Under the pieces are notes generated by a model that worked only from the letters and a program-made list of their open reading frames with translations, was not told the DNA's origin and ran no database searches. The position numbers and the translations under genes were made by a program. From Rhodobacteraceae bacterium UBA6796 (lineage in GTDB: Bacteria > Pseudomonadota > Alphaproteobacteria > Rhodobacterales > Rhodobacteraceae), in the NCBI GenBank assembly GCA_002452815.1, contig DKFM01000023.1, forward strand, positions 17,338-81,337: a stretch of DNA of 64,000 nucleotides, written 5' to 3'. Below, piece by piece: positions 9,288 through 17,424 of the stretch (positions are counted from its first letter, which is position 1; the number at the start of each line of letters is the position of its first letter).

Positions 9288-10055
9288 TTACAGTGCCAGA
9301 CGCACCAAGCCGCCGGTCTGTCCTTCCAGCACGCCATGCTCGGCCGAGGTCGGTTTCAGCATCGCTTCAAGCAAGACATCGACCGGGGTCCAGTAGGGGG
9401 TATACCACTCCTGATCGACTTCCAGGATCAGCACGCGATCGGCGGCCGCGTCATAGGCGCCGATCACCGAGACATGCGGGCCGTCCCAATCGCCGGTCAC
9501 CACGCCCTGATTGAAATAGACCAGCAGCGCATCGCTGGCCGAGGCCTCGTTCGCAGCCAGCCATTCGCGCAGTGTGGCGCCTTGGTCGGACGTGGGCGTC
9601 GGGCTGCTGTCGGCGGGGTGGAAGATGGTGACGCTGTCGTTCAGGCCGCGCGCGGCCATCGCCTTGCTGGCATATTCCACCAGTTGTTCGAACTTCACCC
9701 CGTCGCCACCCTCGGCCGAGATCGCCTTCCAGGTGTCGTCGCCCACCAGATCCAGCAGCTCGGGCTGGCTCATTACCGTGTCTTCGGCATTGGCGGGCAG
9801 CCCGGCCAGCCCGTTGACCGCCGCCGTGACCGAGGCAACCCCGCAGGCCGAGGTGGTGAATTGCGGTTTCACGAAGCTGCTCAGCGCCCAATAGTCGGGC
9901 GCGGGGGAGCTGCGCAGATAGGCGTTGTCGGTGCTCAGCAACACGGCATTCGGGCCGAGTTTGGGGGCGGGCGCATCTTCGGCATGGCCCGCCAGCGGCA
10001 GGGCCGCGCAAAACAGCGGGGGGCAGATCAGGGCGGCAAGCAGGGCAGAACGCAT
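9288..10055 (-). CDS. exported phytochelatin-synthase-like peptidase
   Basis: A 255-residue protein with a signal peptide (cleavage likely after AGHA, about residue 25). The phytochelatin synthase (papain-like) pattern follows: FVKPQFTTSACGVASVTAAV with the catalytic Cys, GPHVSVIGAYD with the catalytic His, and RVLILEVDQEWYTPYW. In the plant enzyme the third catalytic residue is the Asp of LDVARFKYPPHW; here that position reads Glu, with an Asp two residues on. Bacterial relatives mostly remove glycine from glutathione rather than polymerise it. The strong ribosome site GGAGG sits just before the ATG. Export suggests a periplasmic role. Confidence 0.82.
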   Translation of the reverse strand: MRSALLAALICPPLFCAALPLAGHAEDAPAPKLGPNAVLLSTDNAYLRSSPAPDYWALSSFVKPQFTTSACGVASVTAAVNGLAGLPANAEDTVMSQPELLDLVGDDTWKAISAEGGDGVKFEQLVEYASKAMAARGLNDSVTIFHPADSSPTPTSDQGATLREWLAANEASASDALLVYFNQGVVTGDWDGPHVSVIGAYDAAADRVLILEVDQEWYTPYWTPVDVLLEAMLKPTSAEHGVLEGQTGGLVRLAL

Positions 10056-10134
10056 GAAACCTCCGGGCGTGTTGACCGCCGAAGTCTGCGCCGGGACGCA
10101 TGGTCTGACAAGGGAAAAGCAAGGGGGGAAGGTG

Positions 10135-10449
10135 CAGGATTCTGTTGCCAGGCTCCTGCGGGCCCCGCCTTACGCGGCTAGGCGCAAGGGCTTAGTTTCG
10201 GCGACCCGAACTGCTTACGCAGCAAGAGCCATTGCCGGAGCACGGTTGTCATTGGCAACTGTACGATTTGCACCGATGACGGTGGTAGCTCACCGAGACA
10301 AAGCAAACACCTTTAGACGTTCGTCGATCCTGTTTCGGCCCCATTCGCCCCCAATGAGGGATGGATGGTGGAGCCGCCGGGTACCGCCCCCGGGTCCGAT
10401 CCGGTTATTACGTGCGCGTTTATGTCCATAGTCCGGGCGAACCCGAACG
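10135..10449 (-). ncRNA. ssrA: two-piece (permuted) transfer-messenger RNA
   Basis: On the minus strand the acceptor piece comes first and ends ...CGGCTCC-A-CCA (CCA at 10368-10366). A 23-base spacer (10365-10343) follows, then the coding piece beginning GGGGCCG at 10342, which pairs perfectly with CGGCTCC to form the seven-bp acceptor stem. The tag frame at 10256-10215 encodes ANDNRAPAMALAA and stops at TAA, a typical alphaproteobacterial degradation tag. tmRNA frees stalled ribosomes and marks the nascent protein for ClpXP, helped by SspB. The 5' end is placed from the promoter; the 3' end (about 10135) is approximate. Confidence 0.93.
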
Positions 10450-10454
10450 AAGCC

Positions 10455-10483
10455 AATATAGGGGGGCAGGGGGCGGGCTGCAA
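10455..10483 (-). promoter_or_regulatory. sigma70-type promoter of the tmRNA gene
   Basis: Minus-strand -35 TTGCAG (10483-10478), a 17-bp spacer and -10 TATATT (10460-10455). The predicted start, near 10448, coincides with the beginning of the acceptor piece (a CGGGTTCGCCCG hairpin). Confidence 0.7.
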
Positions 10484-10535
10484 GGTCTGCCGGGCAGCGG
10501 AATTCACAGGCCGCCCGCGCCTGCCGCAAACCGGG

Positions 10536-12473
10536 TCAGAGCAGGAAGTCATCCACGCTCAGGTTGGCAACACCCCGGACTTCACATTGAAAATCGGCAG
10601 TGCAGTCGCCGTCGAGGTCGATTTCCACCACCAGCCCGGCCTCCGACGCGCCATAGCGCAGATCGCCCGCCCGGGCGAATTCGGCGGTACCGACGAAGCT
10701 CAGCCCGCCGGCACCGGCCGCAATCGCGCGCAGGTCGATCAGGTCTTCGCCTTGGCTGAAATCGTGGATTTCGTCGATCCGTGCGCCGCCGGAATCTCCC
10801 GCCTCGGCGAACAGGAAGACATCCGCGCCAGCCTCGCCCAGATAGATGTCGAAGCCCGCGCCGCCATCCAGCGTGTCGGCCCCGTCGCCCCCGGCAAGCC
10901 GGTCATCCCCCGCGCCGCCGCGCAGCATATCGTCACCGGCACGCCCGCGCAGGATGTCATCGCCATTGCCGCCCGACAGCAGATCGTCGCCCGCGCCGCC
11001 GTCCAGCGTATCCCGGCCCATGCCCCCCGCCAGCGTGTCGGCATCGTCCTGCCCCAGCAGCAGATCGTCGCCATCCTCGCCCGCGATCCAGTCGCGCCCG
11101 GTGCCGCCCACCAGCGCATCCTTGCCGCTGCCCCCCAGCATTTCGTCATTGCCCGCATCGCCATGGATCAGGTCATCGCCGCTGCCCCCGTCGATCCGGT
11201 CGGCCTGCGCGCCACCGCGCAGCTTGTCGGCATCGGCGCCGCCCAGGATCGTGTCGGCCCCCGCATTGCCCCAGATCCGGTCGGCGCCACGATCGCCATC
11301 AAGCCAGTCGTTGTCGTCCTCCCCCCGCAACTGGTCATTGCCATGGCCGCCAAGGATCGTATCCGCCCCAGTGCCGCCCAGAATGGTATCGCGTCCGCGC
11401 CCGCCGTCGGCATTGTCGTGGCCCGCGCCCAGATCCAGGAAATTCGCCGCATCATTGCCCAGCACCCGGTCGCTGCCCGCACCGGCGATCACCCGCTCGA
11501 TCATCGTGTCGGCGGTCAGGATGATGTTGCCGCTCAGGCCATAGGCGCTCGATACCGTGCCGGGGATCAGCGAGATCGACTGGCCCCGCGTGTCGCTTGA
11601 CAGATCGAGCGTGTCGATCCCGCCGCCATCGGCGATGGTGAAGGCGACGGGACGGCCAAGCGTGCCATCCGCGATCAGCGCCGCCAGCGCAGGCTGCACC
11701 CCGCCCGCGGTGGCGCCCAGACCATAGACGGTATCGCCCGCCGCGATCGTCCAGGGGCCATAAAGCGCCTGGATCGCGGCGATGTCCGCCGCCATCACCC
11801 CCAGCGTATAGGCGTAAGAGGCGCTGACCGTCGGGTTCTGGCTTTGGCTGAAATAGCTCATCACCGTCGCCTGCCAGCTGTCATAGGGGTTCACCATATC
11901 CGACAGGCTGGCCGAGCCGTTGTAATTTCCCGCATGCCCAAGCCCGAGCGCATGGCCGATTTCATGGATGTAGGTCTGCAGCGAATAGCTGTCCGGGCCG
12001 GTGCCGTAAGCCGCGATCCAGTCGGTCGAGATATTGACGAAACTGGCAAGGATCGTGCCGTCCCGGACATCCGAACTGGCATAGGCGCCGCTTTGGCTGT
12101 CGTCGAAGGTGATCTGCGCCGGGGTGCCGGTGGCGCGGGTGTCGTCGAAGGTGATGCCGCTCACCTCGCTCCAGGCATCAAGGGCCTGCCGCGCCAGCGT
12201 CGCGCCCGCCGCCGTCAGCCCCGACAGATCGACCACCAGCGTGTCGCCCGGGGCCACGTCGAAGCTGCGCGCGCTGCGCCCGGTGCTCTGCCAGTAGCCA
12301 TCGGTCAATTGCCAGGCCAGCGCGGCCAGATCGGCGGCGGGCAGATCGGTGCCGAAACGCATTTCCTCCGAGATATAGACCGGCGTGATCTGTTGCGCAG
12401 GCGGCGCGGCATGCAGGGCGGCCGCGGTGGCGGCATCGGGCGGCGTGGGCTGGCTGGCGCAGATCAGGCACAT
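10536..12473 (-). CDS. serralysin-type M10 metallopeptidase with RTX repeats
   Basis: About 645 residues. The catalytic domain has the zinc site HEIGHALGLGHAGNYN near residue 168 and the Met-turn VMSYFS. A block of GGxGxDxLx nonapeptide repeats binds calcium in a parallel beta roll, and the C-terminal tail ends DDFLL as type I secretion signals do. The start MCLICASQPT fits the short N-terminal leader of related proteins and has GGAGAG before it; the frame stays open further upstream but that part looks non-coding. No type I ABC exporter, membrane fusion protein or inhibitor gene is next to it. Confidence 0.9.
   Translation of the reverse strand: MCLICASQPTPPDAATAAALHAAPPAQQITPVYISEEMRFGTDLPAADLAALAWQLTDGYWQSTGRSARSFDVAPGDTLVVDLSGLTAAGATLARQALDAWSEVSGITFDDTRATGTPAQITFDDSQSGAYASSDVRDGTILASFVNISTDWIAAYGTGPDSYSLQTYIHEIGHALGLGHAGNYNGSASLSDMVNPYDSWQATVMSYFSQSQNPTVSASYAYTLGVMAADIAAIQALYGPWTIAAGDTVYGLGATAGGVQPALAALIADGTLGRPVAFTIADGGGIDTLDLSSDTRGQSISLIPGTVSSAYGLSGNIILTADTMIERVIAGAGSDRVLGNDAANFLDLGAGHDNADGGRGRDTILGGTGADTILGGHGNDQLRGEDDNDWLDGDRGADRIWGNAGADTILGGADADKLRGGAQADRIDGGSGDDLIHGDAGNDEMLGGSGKDALVGGTGRDWIAGEDGDDLLLGQDDADTLAGGMGRDTLDGGAGDDLLSGGNGDDILRGRAGDDMLRGGAGDDRLAGGDGADTLDGGAGFDIYLGEAGADVFLFAEAGDSGGARIDEIHDFSQGEDLIDLRAIAAGAGGLSFVGTAEFARAGDLRYGASEAGLVVEIDLDGDCTADFQCEVRGVANLSVDDFLL
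10818..11460 (-). repeat. RTX calcium-binding nonapeptide repeats inside the protease gene
   Basis: About twenty consecutive units of the form GGxGxDxLx, for example GGTGADTIL, GGHGNDQLR, GGSGDDLIH, GGAGDDLLS and GGDGADTLD. The DNA is correspondingly repetitive, so assembly or copy-number errors are possible here. Confidence 0.88.
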
Positions 12474-12831
12474 CGGCGGCGGGCTCTCCGGTCGGTCGGC
12501 GCGCGCCCCGGGGGGCGGGGCTTGCAAATCTCCCCTGCGGTCCTGTGCGGCTTGCTTCGGCGTGGTGACCGGCGGGGTCTCAACAGATTTGGGGTAACAG
12601 CAGCCAGCCGCAGGCCAAACCCGTTTCCGAAGGCGCGGTGAATCGGGTGTTAAGGCGCGTGGCACAGGGGCCGGGCCTGCCAAACCTTGCAGGGGTCATG
12701 CTGCGTAGAAAATATTTCGGAATGGCAGGCAGATAGCGGCGGTTTTTAAAGCGCGCACCCGCCGAGCGACCTTCAGATGCGTGCCCCAGGGATCGGCACA
12801 ATTCGACATAGATTGGCGCGCGGCACATGCG
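12474..12831. other. intergenic stretch upstream of the protease, no gene seen
   Basis: This 358-base stretch separates the protease start from the terminator of the convergent-side neighbour. It holds GC-rich sequence and a more AT-rich patch around 12705-12760 (AGAAAATATTT, GGTTTTTAAAG), the most plausible place for the protease promoter. I see no convincing coding frame or RNA. Confidence 0.4.
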
Positions 12832-12855
12832 AAAGGGCGCCCGAAGGCGCCCTTT
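12832..12855 (-). terminator. hairpin terminator of the PotD-like gene
   Basis: AAAGGGCGCC and GGCGCCCTTT flank a UUCG-type loop as read on the minus strand, 22 bases past the stop codon of the binding-protein gene. The stem ends in TTT rather than a long T run, so efficiency may be moderate. Confidence 0.7.
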
Positions 12856-12876
12856 GCAACGGTCTGCAAGGCGGGA

Positions 12877-13926
12877 TCAGAAGCCGGCCTTGATCTTTTC
12901 GAACTCGGCCAGCTGGCGTTCGCGCAGCACCGGGTCGTTCGGGGTCTGTGCCAGGATCGGGGCGCTGATGTCGGTCAGGCCGGCGGTCTGACGGTCTTCG
13001 TCGCTGATCAGGGCCATCGCGGCGGTGTTGGTGTGACCGTAGCCGATCGCATCCAGCAGCGCGGGGCCGGCATCGGGACGCAGCCAGGCGTTGATGAAAT
13101 CATAGGCCTTGTCTTCCGAACCGGGGCCGTCCTTCAGGTTGACGAAGCCGCAGAACCAGGTCGACGAACCTTCCTTGGCTTCGCGCTGGAAGGCGACGGG
13201 ATAGTTGTCGTCCTGCAGATAGGCCACGCCGTCGTTCCACGACCAGGCCACCAGAACCTCGCCCGAGGCCATCAGCTGCGCCTGCTCGGCCGGGTCGGCC
13301 CAGTAGCTGCGCACGTTCTTGTGGGCCTTGCGTAGCCAGTCGGCGGCGGCGGCGAATTGCTCGTCGGTAATGACGGTCCAGTCGGTCACGCCGGTCGCCA
13401 GATAGGCCAGCGCCCAGACATCGTCCGAGCTGTCCGGGATCGAGGTGCGGCCCTCGTATTTCGGGTTGATGAACACATCGAGCGAGGCTACGTCTTCGGC
13501 GGGCACTTCCTCGGGGTTGTAGGCAATTGCGGTGGCGCCCCAGTCGGTCGGAATATACCAGACGCCCGCGTCATCCTTGAAGATCGGCGAGTTCAGGTAT
13601 TTCGGGTCGATATTGGCGAATTCCGGGATCTTGCTGGTGTCCCAGGGCTCGATCAGGCCGGCGTCGCGGTATTTCGACACCATTTGCGAACAGGGGTGGG
13701 CGACATCGGCTTTGAACCCCGAGGCGAGTTTCTGATAGGCCTCGTCGTCATCGCCGTAGAAGGTGTAGCTCGGGCCGTCGCCGTATTTCTCTTTATAGGT
13801 CGCAAAGAGGCCCTCTTCCTCGAACCCGGCCCAGTCGAAAACCAGCAGGTCGGGATCGCCCGCAAGCGCGGGGATGGCAAGGACAGAGGCGGCAACGCCG
13901 GCCAGAAGCAGAGAGGATTTTTTCAT
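12877..13926 (-). CDS. PotD/PotF-like polyamine-type ABC substrate-binding protein
   Basis: A 349-residue exported protein with signal peptide MKKSSLLLAGVAASVLAIPA and the family-1/PotD pattern (LLVFDWAGFEEEGLFATYKE, IPTDWGATAIAYNPE, VLVAWSWNDGVAYL). It would bind spermidine, putrescine or a related cation in the periplasm. No ATPase or permease adjoins it; either it works with a transporter elsewhere or it shares the components encoded at 32813-35581. It is followed by a terminator and is divergent from the photolyase gene. Confidence 0.88.
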   Translation of the reverse strand: MKKSSLLLAGVAASVLAIPALAGDPDLLVFDWAGFEEEGLFATYKEKYGDGPSYTFYGDDDEAYQKLASGFKADVAHPCSQMVSKYRDAGLIEPWDTSKIPEFANIDPKYLNSPIFKDDAGVWYIPTDWGATAIAYNPEEVPAEDVASLDVFINPKYEGRTSIPDSSDDVWALAYLATGVTDWTVITDEQFAAAADWLRKAHKNVRSYWADPAEQAQLMASGEVLVAWSWNDGVAYLQDDNYPVAFQREAKEGSSTWFCGFVNLKDGPGSEDKAYDFINAWLRPDAGPALLDAIGYGHTNTAAMALISDEDRQTAGLTDISAPILAQTPNDPVLRERQLAEFEKIKAGF

Positions 13927-14111
13927 GGTAGGTCTTGTGATCCTGTGCTGAGTGGTGGCTCTGGACACGAGGCTAGACCGGGGATTCTGGCACGACAAGC
14001 CTTAATCACGCCCGGCGCAGGGGGGCTGCCTAAAGTTTGGGCACTCCTGTGCCGGGACTGGCCGGGCAGGGACGGCCGACTTATCTGTGGGCGGCACAAC
14101 ACGGAGGCGAC

Positions 14112-15530
14112 ATGGAGAACGGGGCGATCTTGCTGTGGCTGCGGCGCGATCTGCGGCTGGACGATCACGCCGCGCTCAGTGCGGCGGCGGCCAGCGGGCG
14201 GGTGGTGGTGCCGGTCTTCATTCTGGACTCGGAAACCGAGGCCGTGGGCGCGGCGGCAAAATGGCGGCTGGGGCAGGGGGTGGCGCATTTCGCCGCCACG
14301 CTGCGCGCGATCGGCTCCGGTCTGGTGTTGCGGCGCGGCCCGGCACTGGAGGTCTTGCGCGATCTGATCGCCCAGACCGGGGCCAGCGCGGTCTGGTGGT
14401 CGCGCAGCTATGATCCCGCGACGCGGCCGCGTGACGAAGCGGTCAAGGCGGCGTTGCGCAAGGCAGAGATCGACGCGCGCTCTTTTCCCGGGGCGCTTTT
14501 GTTCGAGCCTTGGGATGTGGTGACGCAAAGCGGCGGGCCTTACCGCGTGTTCACCCCCTATTGGCGCGCGGTTCAGCACCGCGATCCGGGCGCGGCGCTG
14601 GCCCCGGTCACCGCCCTGCGCGCGCCTGCACACTGGCCGGCAAGCGAAACGCTCGACGACTGGAAGATGGGCGCCGCGATGCGCCGCGGTGCGCCGGTGC
14701 TGGCACGCCATGCGCGCGTCGGGGCGGGCGCGGCGCTCGAGCGTCTGGATGCGTTCTTGAACGGCGGGCTGGCGGGCTATGCGGCCGGGCGCGACCTGCC
14801 GGCGCAGGATGCCGCCTCGGATCTGTCCGAGCCGCTGACCTATGGCGAGATCAGCCCGCGCCGGATCTGGCAGGCGGTGCAGGCGCGGGCGGCGGCGGGC
14901 GCGGCGGGGGCCGATGCCTTTTTGCGGCAACTGGTGTGGCGCGAATTCGCCTGGCACCTGTTGCATCATTTCCCGCAGCTTCCGCAGGCCAACTGGCGCC
15001 CGGAATGGGACAGCTTTCCCTGGGCCGGCGACAGCCCCGCGGTCGAGGCCTGGCGGCGCGGTCAGACCGGCGTGCCTTTCGTCGATGCGGGCCTGCGCCA
15101 GATGTATGTGACCGGGCGGATGCACAACCGCGCACGCATGATCGCGGCTTCGTTCCTGACCAAGCATCTGCTGAGCGACTGGCGGCTGGGGCTGGCGTGG
15201 TTTGCCGAGTGCCTGACCGACTGGGACCCCGCCGCCAATGCGATGGGCTGGCAATGGGTGGCCGGATCGGGGCCGGACGCCGCCCCCTATTTCCGCGTGT
15301 TCAACCCCGAAACGCAGGCCGCGAAATTCGACCCGCAAGGGGCGTATCGGCGCGCCTTCATCGCCGAGGGGCAAGCCCGGCCACCGCAAACCGCGCAGGA
15401 GTTCTTCGAGGCCGCCCCGCGCCGTTGGGCGCTGGACCCCGCGGCGCCCTATCCGCGACCGATCGTCGATCTGGCACAGGGCCGGGCGCGGGCGTTGGCT
15501 GCCTATGCGCAGGCGCGCGGCGGCAGCTGA
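14112..15530 (+). CDS. phrB: deoxyribodipyrimidine photolyase (class I type)
   Basis: About 472 residues. The N-terminal antenna domain (ILLWLRRDLRLDDHAAL) is followed by the helical FAD domain with VWREFAWHLLHHFP, TGRMHNRARMIAASFLTKHL and NAMGWQWVAGSGPDAAPYFR. It uses blue light to split cyclobutane pyrimidine dimers. The start at 14112 has an ACGGAGGCGAC ribosome site; an upstream in-frame ATG at 14037 lacks one. It sits directly upstream of trgA. Confidence 0.94.
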   Translation: MENGAILLWLRRDLRLDDHAALSAAAASGRVVVPVFILDSETEAVGAAAKWRLGQGVAHFAATLRAIGSGLVLRRGPALEVLRDLIAQTGASAVWWSRSYDPATRPRDEAVKAALRKAEIDARSFPGALLFEPWDVVTQSGGPYRVFTPYWRAVQHRDPGAALAPVTALRAPAHWPASETLDDWKMGAAMRRGAPVLARHARVGAGAALERLDAFLNGGLAGYAAGRDLPAQDAASDLSEPLTYGEISPRRIWQAVQARAAAGAAGADAFLRQLVWREFAWHLLHHFPQLPQANWRPEWDSFPWAGDSPAVEAWRRGQTGVPFVDAGLRQMYVTGRMHNRARMIAASFLTKHLLSDWRLGLAWFAECLTDWDPAANAMGWQWVAGSGPDAAPYFRVFNPETQAAKFDPQGAYRRAFIAEGQARPPQTAQEFFEAAPRRWALDPAAPYPRPIVDLAQGRARALAAYAQARGGS

Positions 15531-15643
15531 CCGCGCCTCCCAATTTGCGCCACATTTATGTGCGAAACCGGCGTTAACCGATGTGCCTCAGGTTCGGGAA
15601 GCGACGAATGCAACGAGTTGTAGTGCGCAACAGCGCGATGGAA

Positions 15644-16093
15644 ATGCCGACGATGGCCAAGCTGATCGGCGCGGCGGGTCTGGCCGTGACCGGTTTTCTG
15701 GCGGCGGTGGTGGTCGCGCCTTATCTGCCCGCGGGCACAAGGGCTGGCGGGCTGGCGCCGGTGGCGGCCTGTTCGGGCATCGTGCTGGGCTGGCGGGTGA
15801 TCGGCATGCGCATGCCGCCACGCACGCCCTCTTATGTCTCTGCGGTGATGACCGGGCTGCGCGCGGCGGTCTATCTGTCCATCTGGGGACTGGGTTTTCT
15901 GGGCTTCATGCAGATGTTGGCCAAGGCCACGCGGATGCTCTACGACGGCCCGTTCGAGGCGCTGACCGGCATGCTGTCCGAGGCGCTGAAACTGGGCATG
16001 CCGGCGTTGCAGCCCGATGTGCTGGCGGTGCTGGCTCTGGGCGGTGTCCTCTCCTCGGTTCTGTCGGAATGGGCGGGGCGGCGCTGGCGCTAG
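15644..16093 (+). CDS. trgA: TrgA family membrane protein (tellurite resistance locus)
   Basis: About 149 residues with several hydrophobic segments, beginning MPTMAKLIGAAGL as TrgA proteins do. In Rhodobacter sphaeroides the trgAB-cysK locus raises tellurite resistance, but the biochemical role of TrgA is not known. In-frame alternatives are ATG at 15608 (better ribosome site GGGAAGCG) and 15638; I chose 15644 because family similarity begins there. It is followed at 81 bases by trgB. Confidence 0.82.
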   Translation: MPTMAKLIGAAGLAVTGFLAAVVVAPYLPAGTRAGGLAPVAACSGIVLGWRVIGMRMPPRTPSYVSAVMTGLRAAVYLSIWGLGFLGFMQMLAKATRMLYDGPFEALTGMLSEALKLGMPALQPDVLAVLALGGVLSSVLSEWAGRRWR

Positions 16094-16110
16094 GGCAAGC
16101 GCTGCGCTAG

Positions 16111-16157
16111 GTTCAGGCCGGAGCGGCGCGGCAACCGGCCCGTCGCTGTGCCTGAAC
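16111..16157 (+). promoter_or_regulatory. inverted repeat in the trgA-trgB gap
   Basis: GTTCAGGC at 16111-16118 and its exact complement GCCTGAAC at 16150-16157 enclose a 31-base GC-rich loop. The second arm ends just before the trgB ribosome site (GAGCAGGAAC), so the structure could limit trgB translation or mark the 3' end of a trgA transcript. No T run follows, so a simple terminator is unlikely. Confidence 0.4.
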
Positions 16158-16173
16158 GAGCAGGAACTTGATC

Positions 16174-17331
16174 GTGCGTTATTTCTTTTACGGCACGTTG
16201 TGCCATCTGCCGCTGCTGGAACGGGTTCTGGGGCGGGCGGTCGTGCCGCAGCGCGCGGCGCTGGACGGGCACGAATTGCGCCAGGCTTGCGCGCAGGATG
16301 GGACAGGGGCCGGGGATCTGGCCTTTCCGATGCTGGTGCCGGGCACAGGGCAGGTCGAGGGGCTGCTGGTCGATGTGACCCCGGCCGAGGCCGCGCGGCT
16401 TGATTATTACGAGGCGGGCCATGCCGCCACCGCCTGTGCGGTGCGCACGCCGGATGGGGCGGAAATCAGCGCGCGGGTCTATCTGGCCGAACCGGGACGC
16501 TGGCAGCCCGGTGCGGCATGGAGCCTTGCGGACTGGGCCGCCCGCTGGGGCGATGTGGTCACCGAGGCGGCGGTCGAATTCATGGCCGGGCGCGACCATC
16601 TGCCGGCCGAACGTGCGCTGGCGCGGTATCCGATGATGCTGGTGCGGGCGGCATCGCGGCTGCGCGCGCGCGGCACCGCGCGTCCCGCCGCACGCCGACA
16701 CACCCCGGTGCCCGAGGATGTGGAGATTTCGCGCATGGTGCCGGCCTATGCCCGGTTCTTCGCGGTCGAGGAATACCGCCTGCGCCACCGCACCTTCGCG
16801 GGCGGCATGACCCGCGAGCTGGAGCGTGCGGCCTTCGTTTCGGGCGATGCGACGGTGGTGTTGCCCTATGATGCGCGGCGCGACCGGGTGCTGCTGGTCG
16901 AACAGTTCCGCACCGGGCCGCTGGCACGCGGCGATATGAACCCCTGGTCGCTCGAAGCGATTGCCGGGCGCGTCGATGTGGGCGAAACGCCCGAGGAGGC
17001 CGCCCGCCGCGAAGCCGGCGAAGAGGCGGGCGTGACCCTGGACGCGCTGATTCCCGCGCCGAATTTCTACCCTTCGCCCGGCGCGAAGACCGAATTTCTG
17101 TATTGCTATCTGGCGCTGGCCGATCTGCCCGATGGCGTGGCGCAGCCCGGCGGGCTGGAAGAAGAGGGCGAGGACATTCGTCCGCATCTGATCGCTTTTT
17201 CGGAACTGATGGCCCTGATCGAGAGCGGAGAGGTGGAAAACGCCCCGCTTCTGGTGCTGGCGCTGTGGCTGGAGCGGATGCGCCCGGGGCTGCGGGCGGC
17301 GGCGGGGGCAGGGCCGGACACGGCGCTTTGA
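16174..17331 (+). CDS. trgB: TrgB: gamma-glutamylcyclotransferase-like domain fused to a NUDIX (ADP-ribose pyrophosphatase) domain
   Basis: About 385 residues. Residues 1-140 start RYFFYGTLCHLPLLERVLG, with the YGTL motif of AIG2/gamma-glutamylcyclotransferase folds. Residues 180-385 are a NUDIX hydrolase whose box reads GRVDVGETPEEAARREAGEE AGV, complete with its REAGEE core, and resembles ADP-ribose pyrophosphatases. The start is GTG at 16174, about 8 bases after AGGAA; a TTG two codons earlier is less likely. Its position between trgA and cysK is the known tellurite-resistance arrangement. Confidence 0.88.
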   Translation: MRYFFYGTLCHLPLLERVLGRAVVPQRAALDGHELRQACAQDGTGAGDLAFPMLVPGTGQVEGLLVDVTPAEAARLDYYEAGHAATACAVRTPDGAEISARVYLAEPGRWQPGAAWSLADWAARWGDVVTEAAVEFMAGRDHLPAERALARYPMMLVRAASRLRARGTARPAARRHTPVPEDVEISRMVPAYARFFAVEEYRLRHRTFAGGMTRELERAAFVSGDATVVLPYDARRDRVLLVEQFRTGPLARGDMNPWSLEAIAGRVDVGETPEEAARREAGEEAGVTLDALIPAPNFYPSPGAKTEFLYCYLALADLPDGVAQPGGLEEEGEDIRPHLIAFSELMALIESGEVENAPLLVLALWLERMRPGLRAAAGAGPDTAL

Positions 17332-17424
17332 GCACGCCGTGAGGCCCCGCGCCTGCAGCCGGGGCTTGAGGCGGGCGCCGATGCGGCCTAAGTCTGGGCA
17401 TAATCAAGTGCGAGGGAGACCATC

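Noticed and set aside
10827..11460. The GC-rich DNA repeats within the protease gene as a separate tandem-repeat element
   Set aside because: They are fully explained by the RTX nonapeptide coding repeats.
17332..17424. A riboswitch or sulfur-responsive leader before cysK
   Set aside because: The gap is only 93 bases, with one short GC hairpin and a possible CATAAT box; no known SAM or cysteine riboswitch core is visible.
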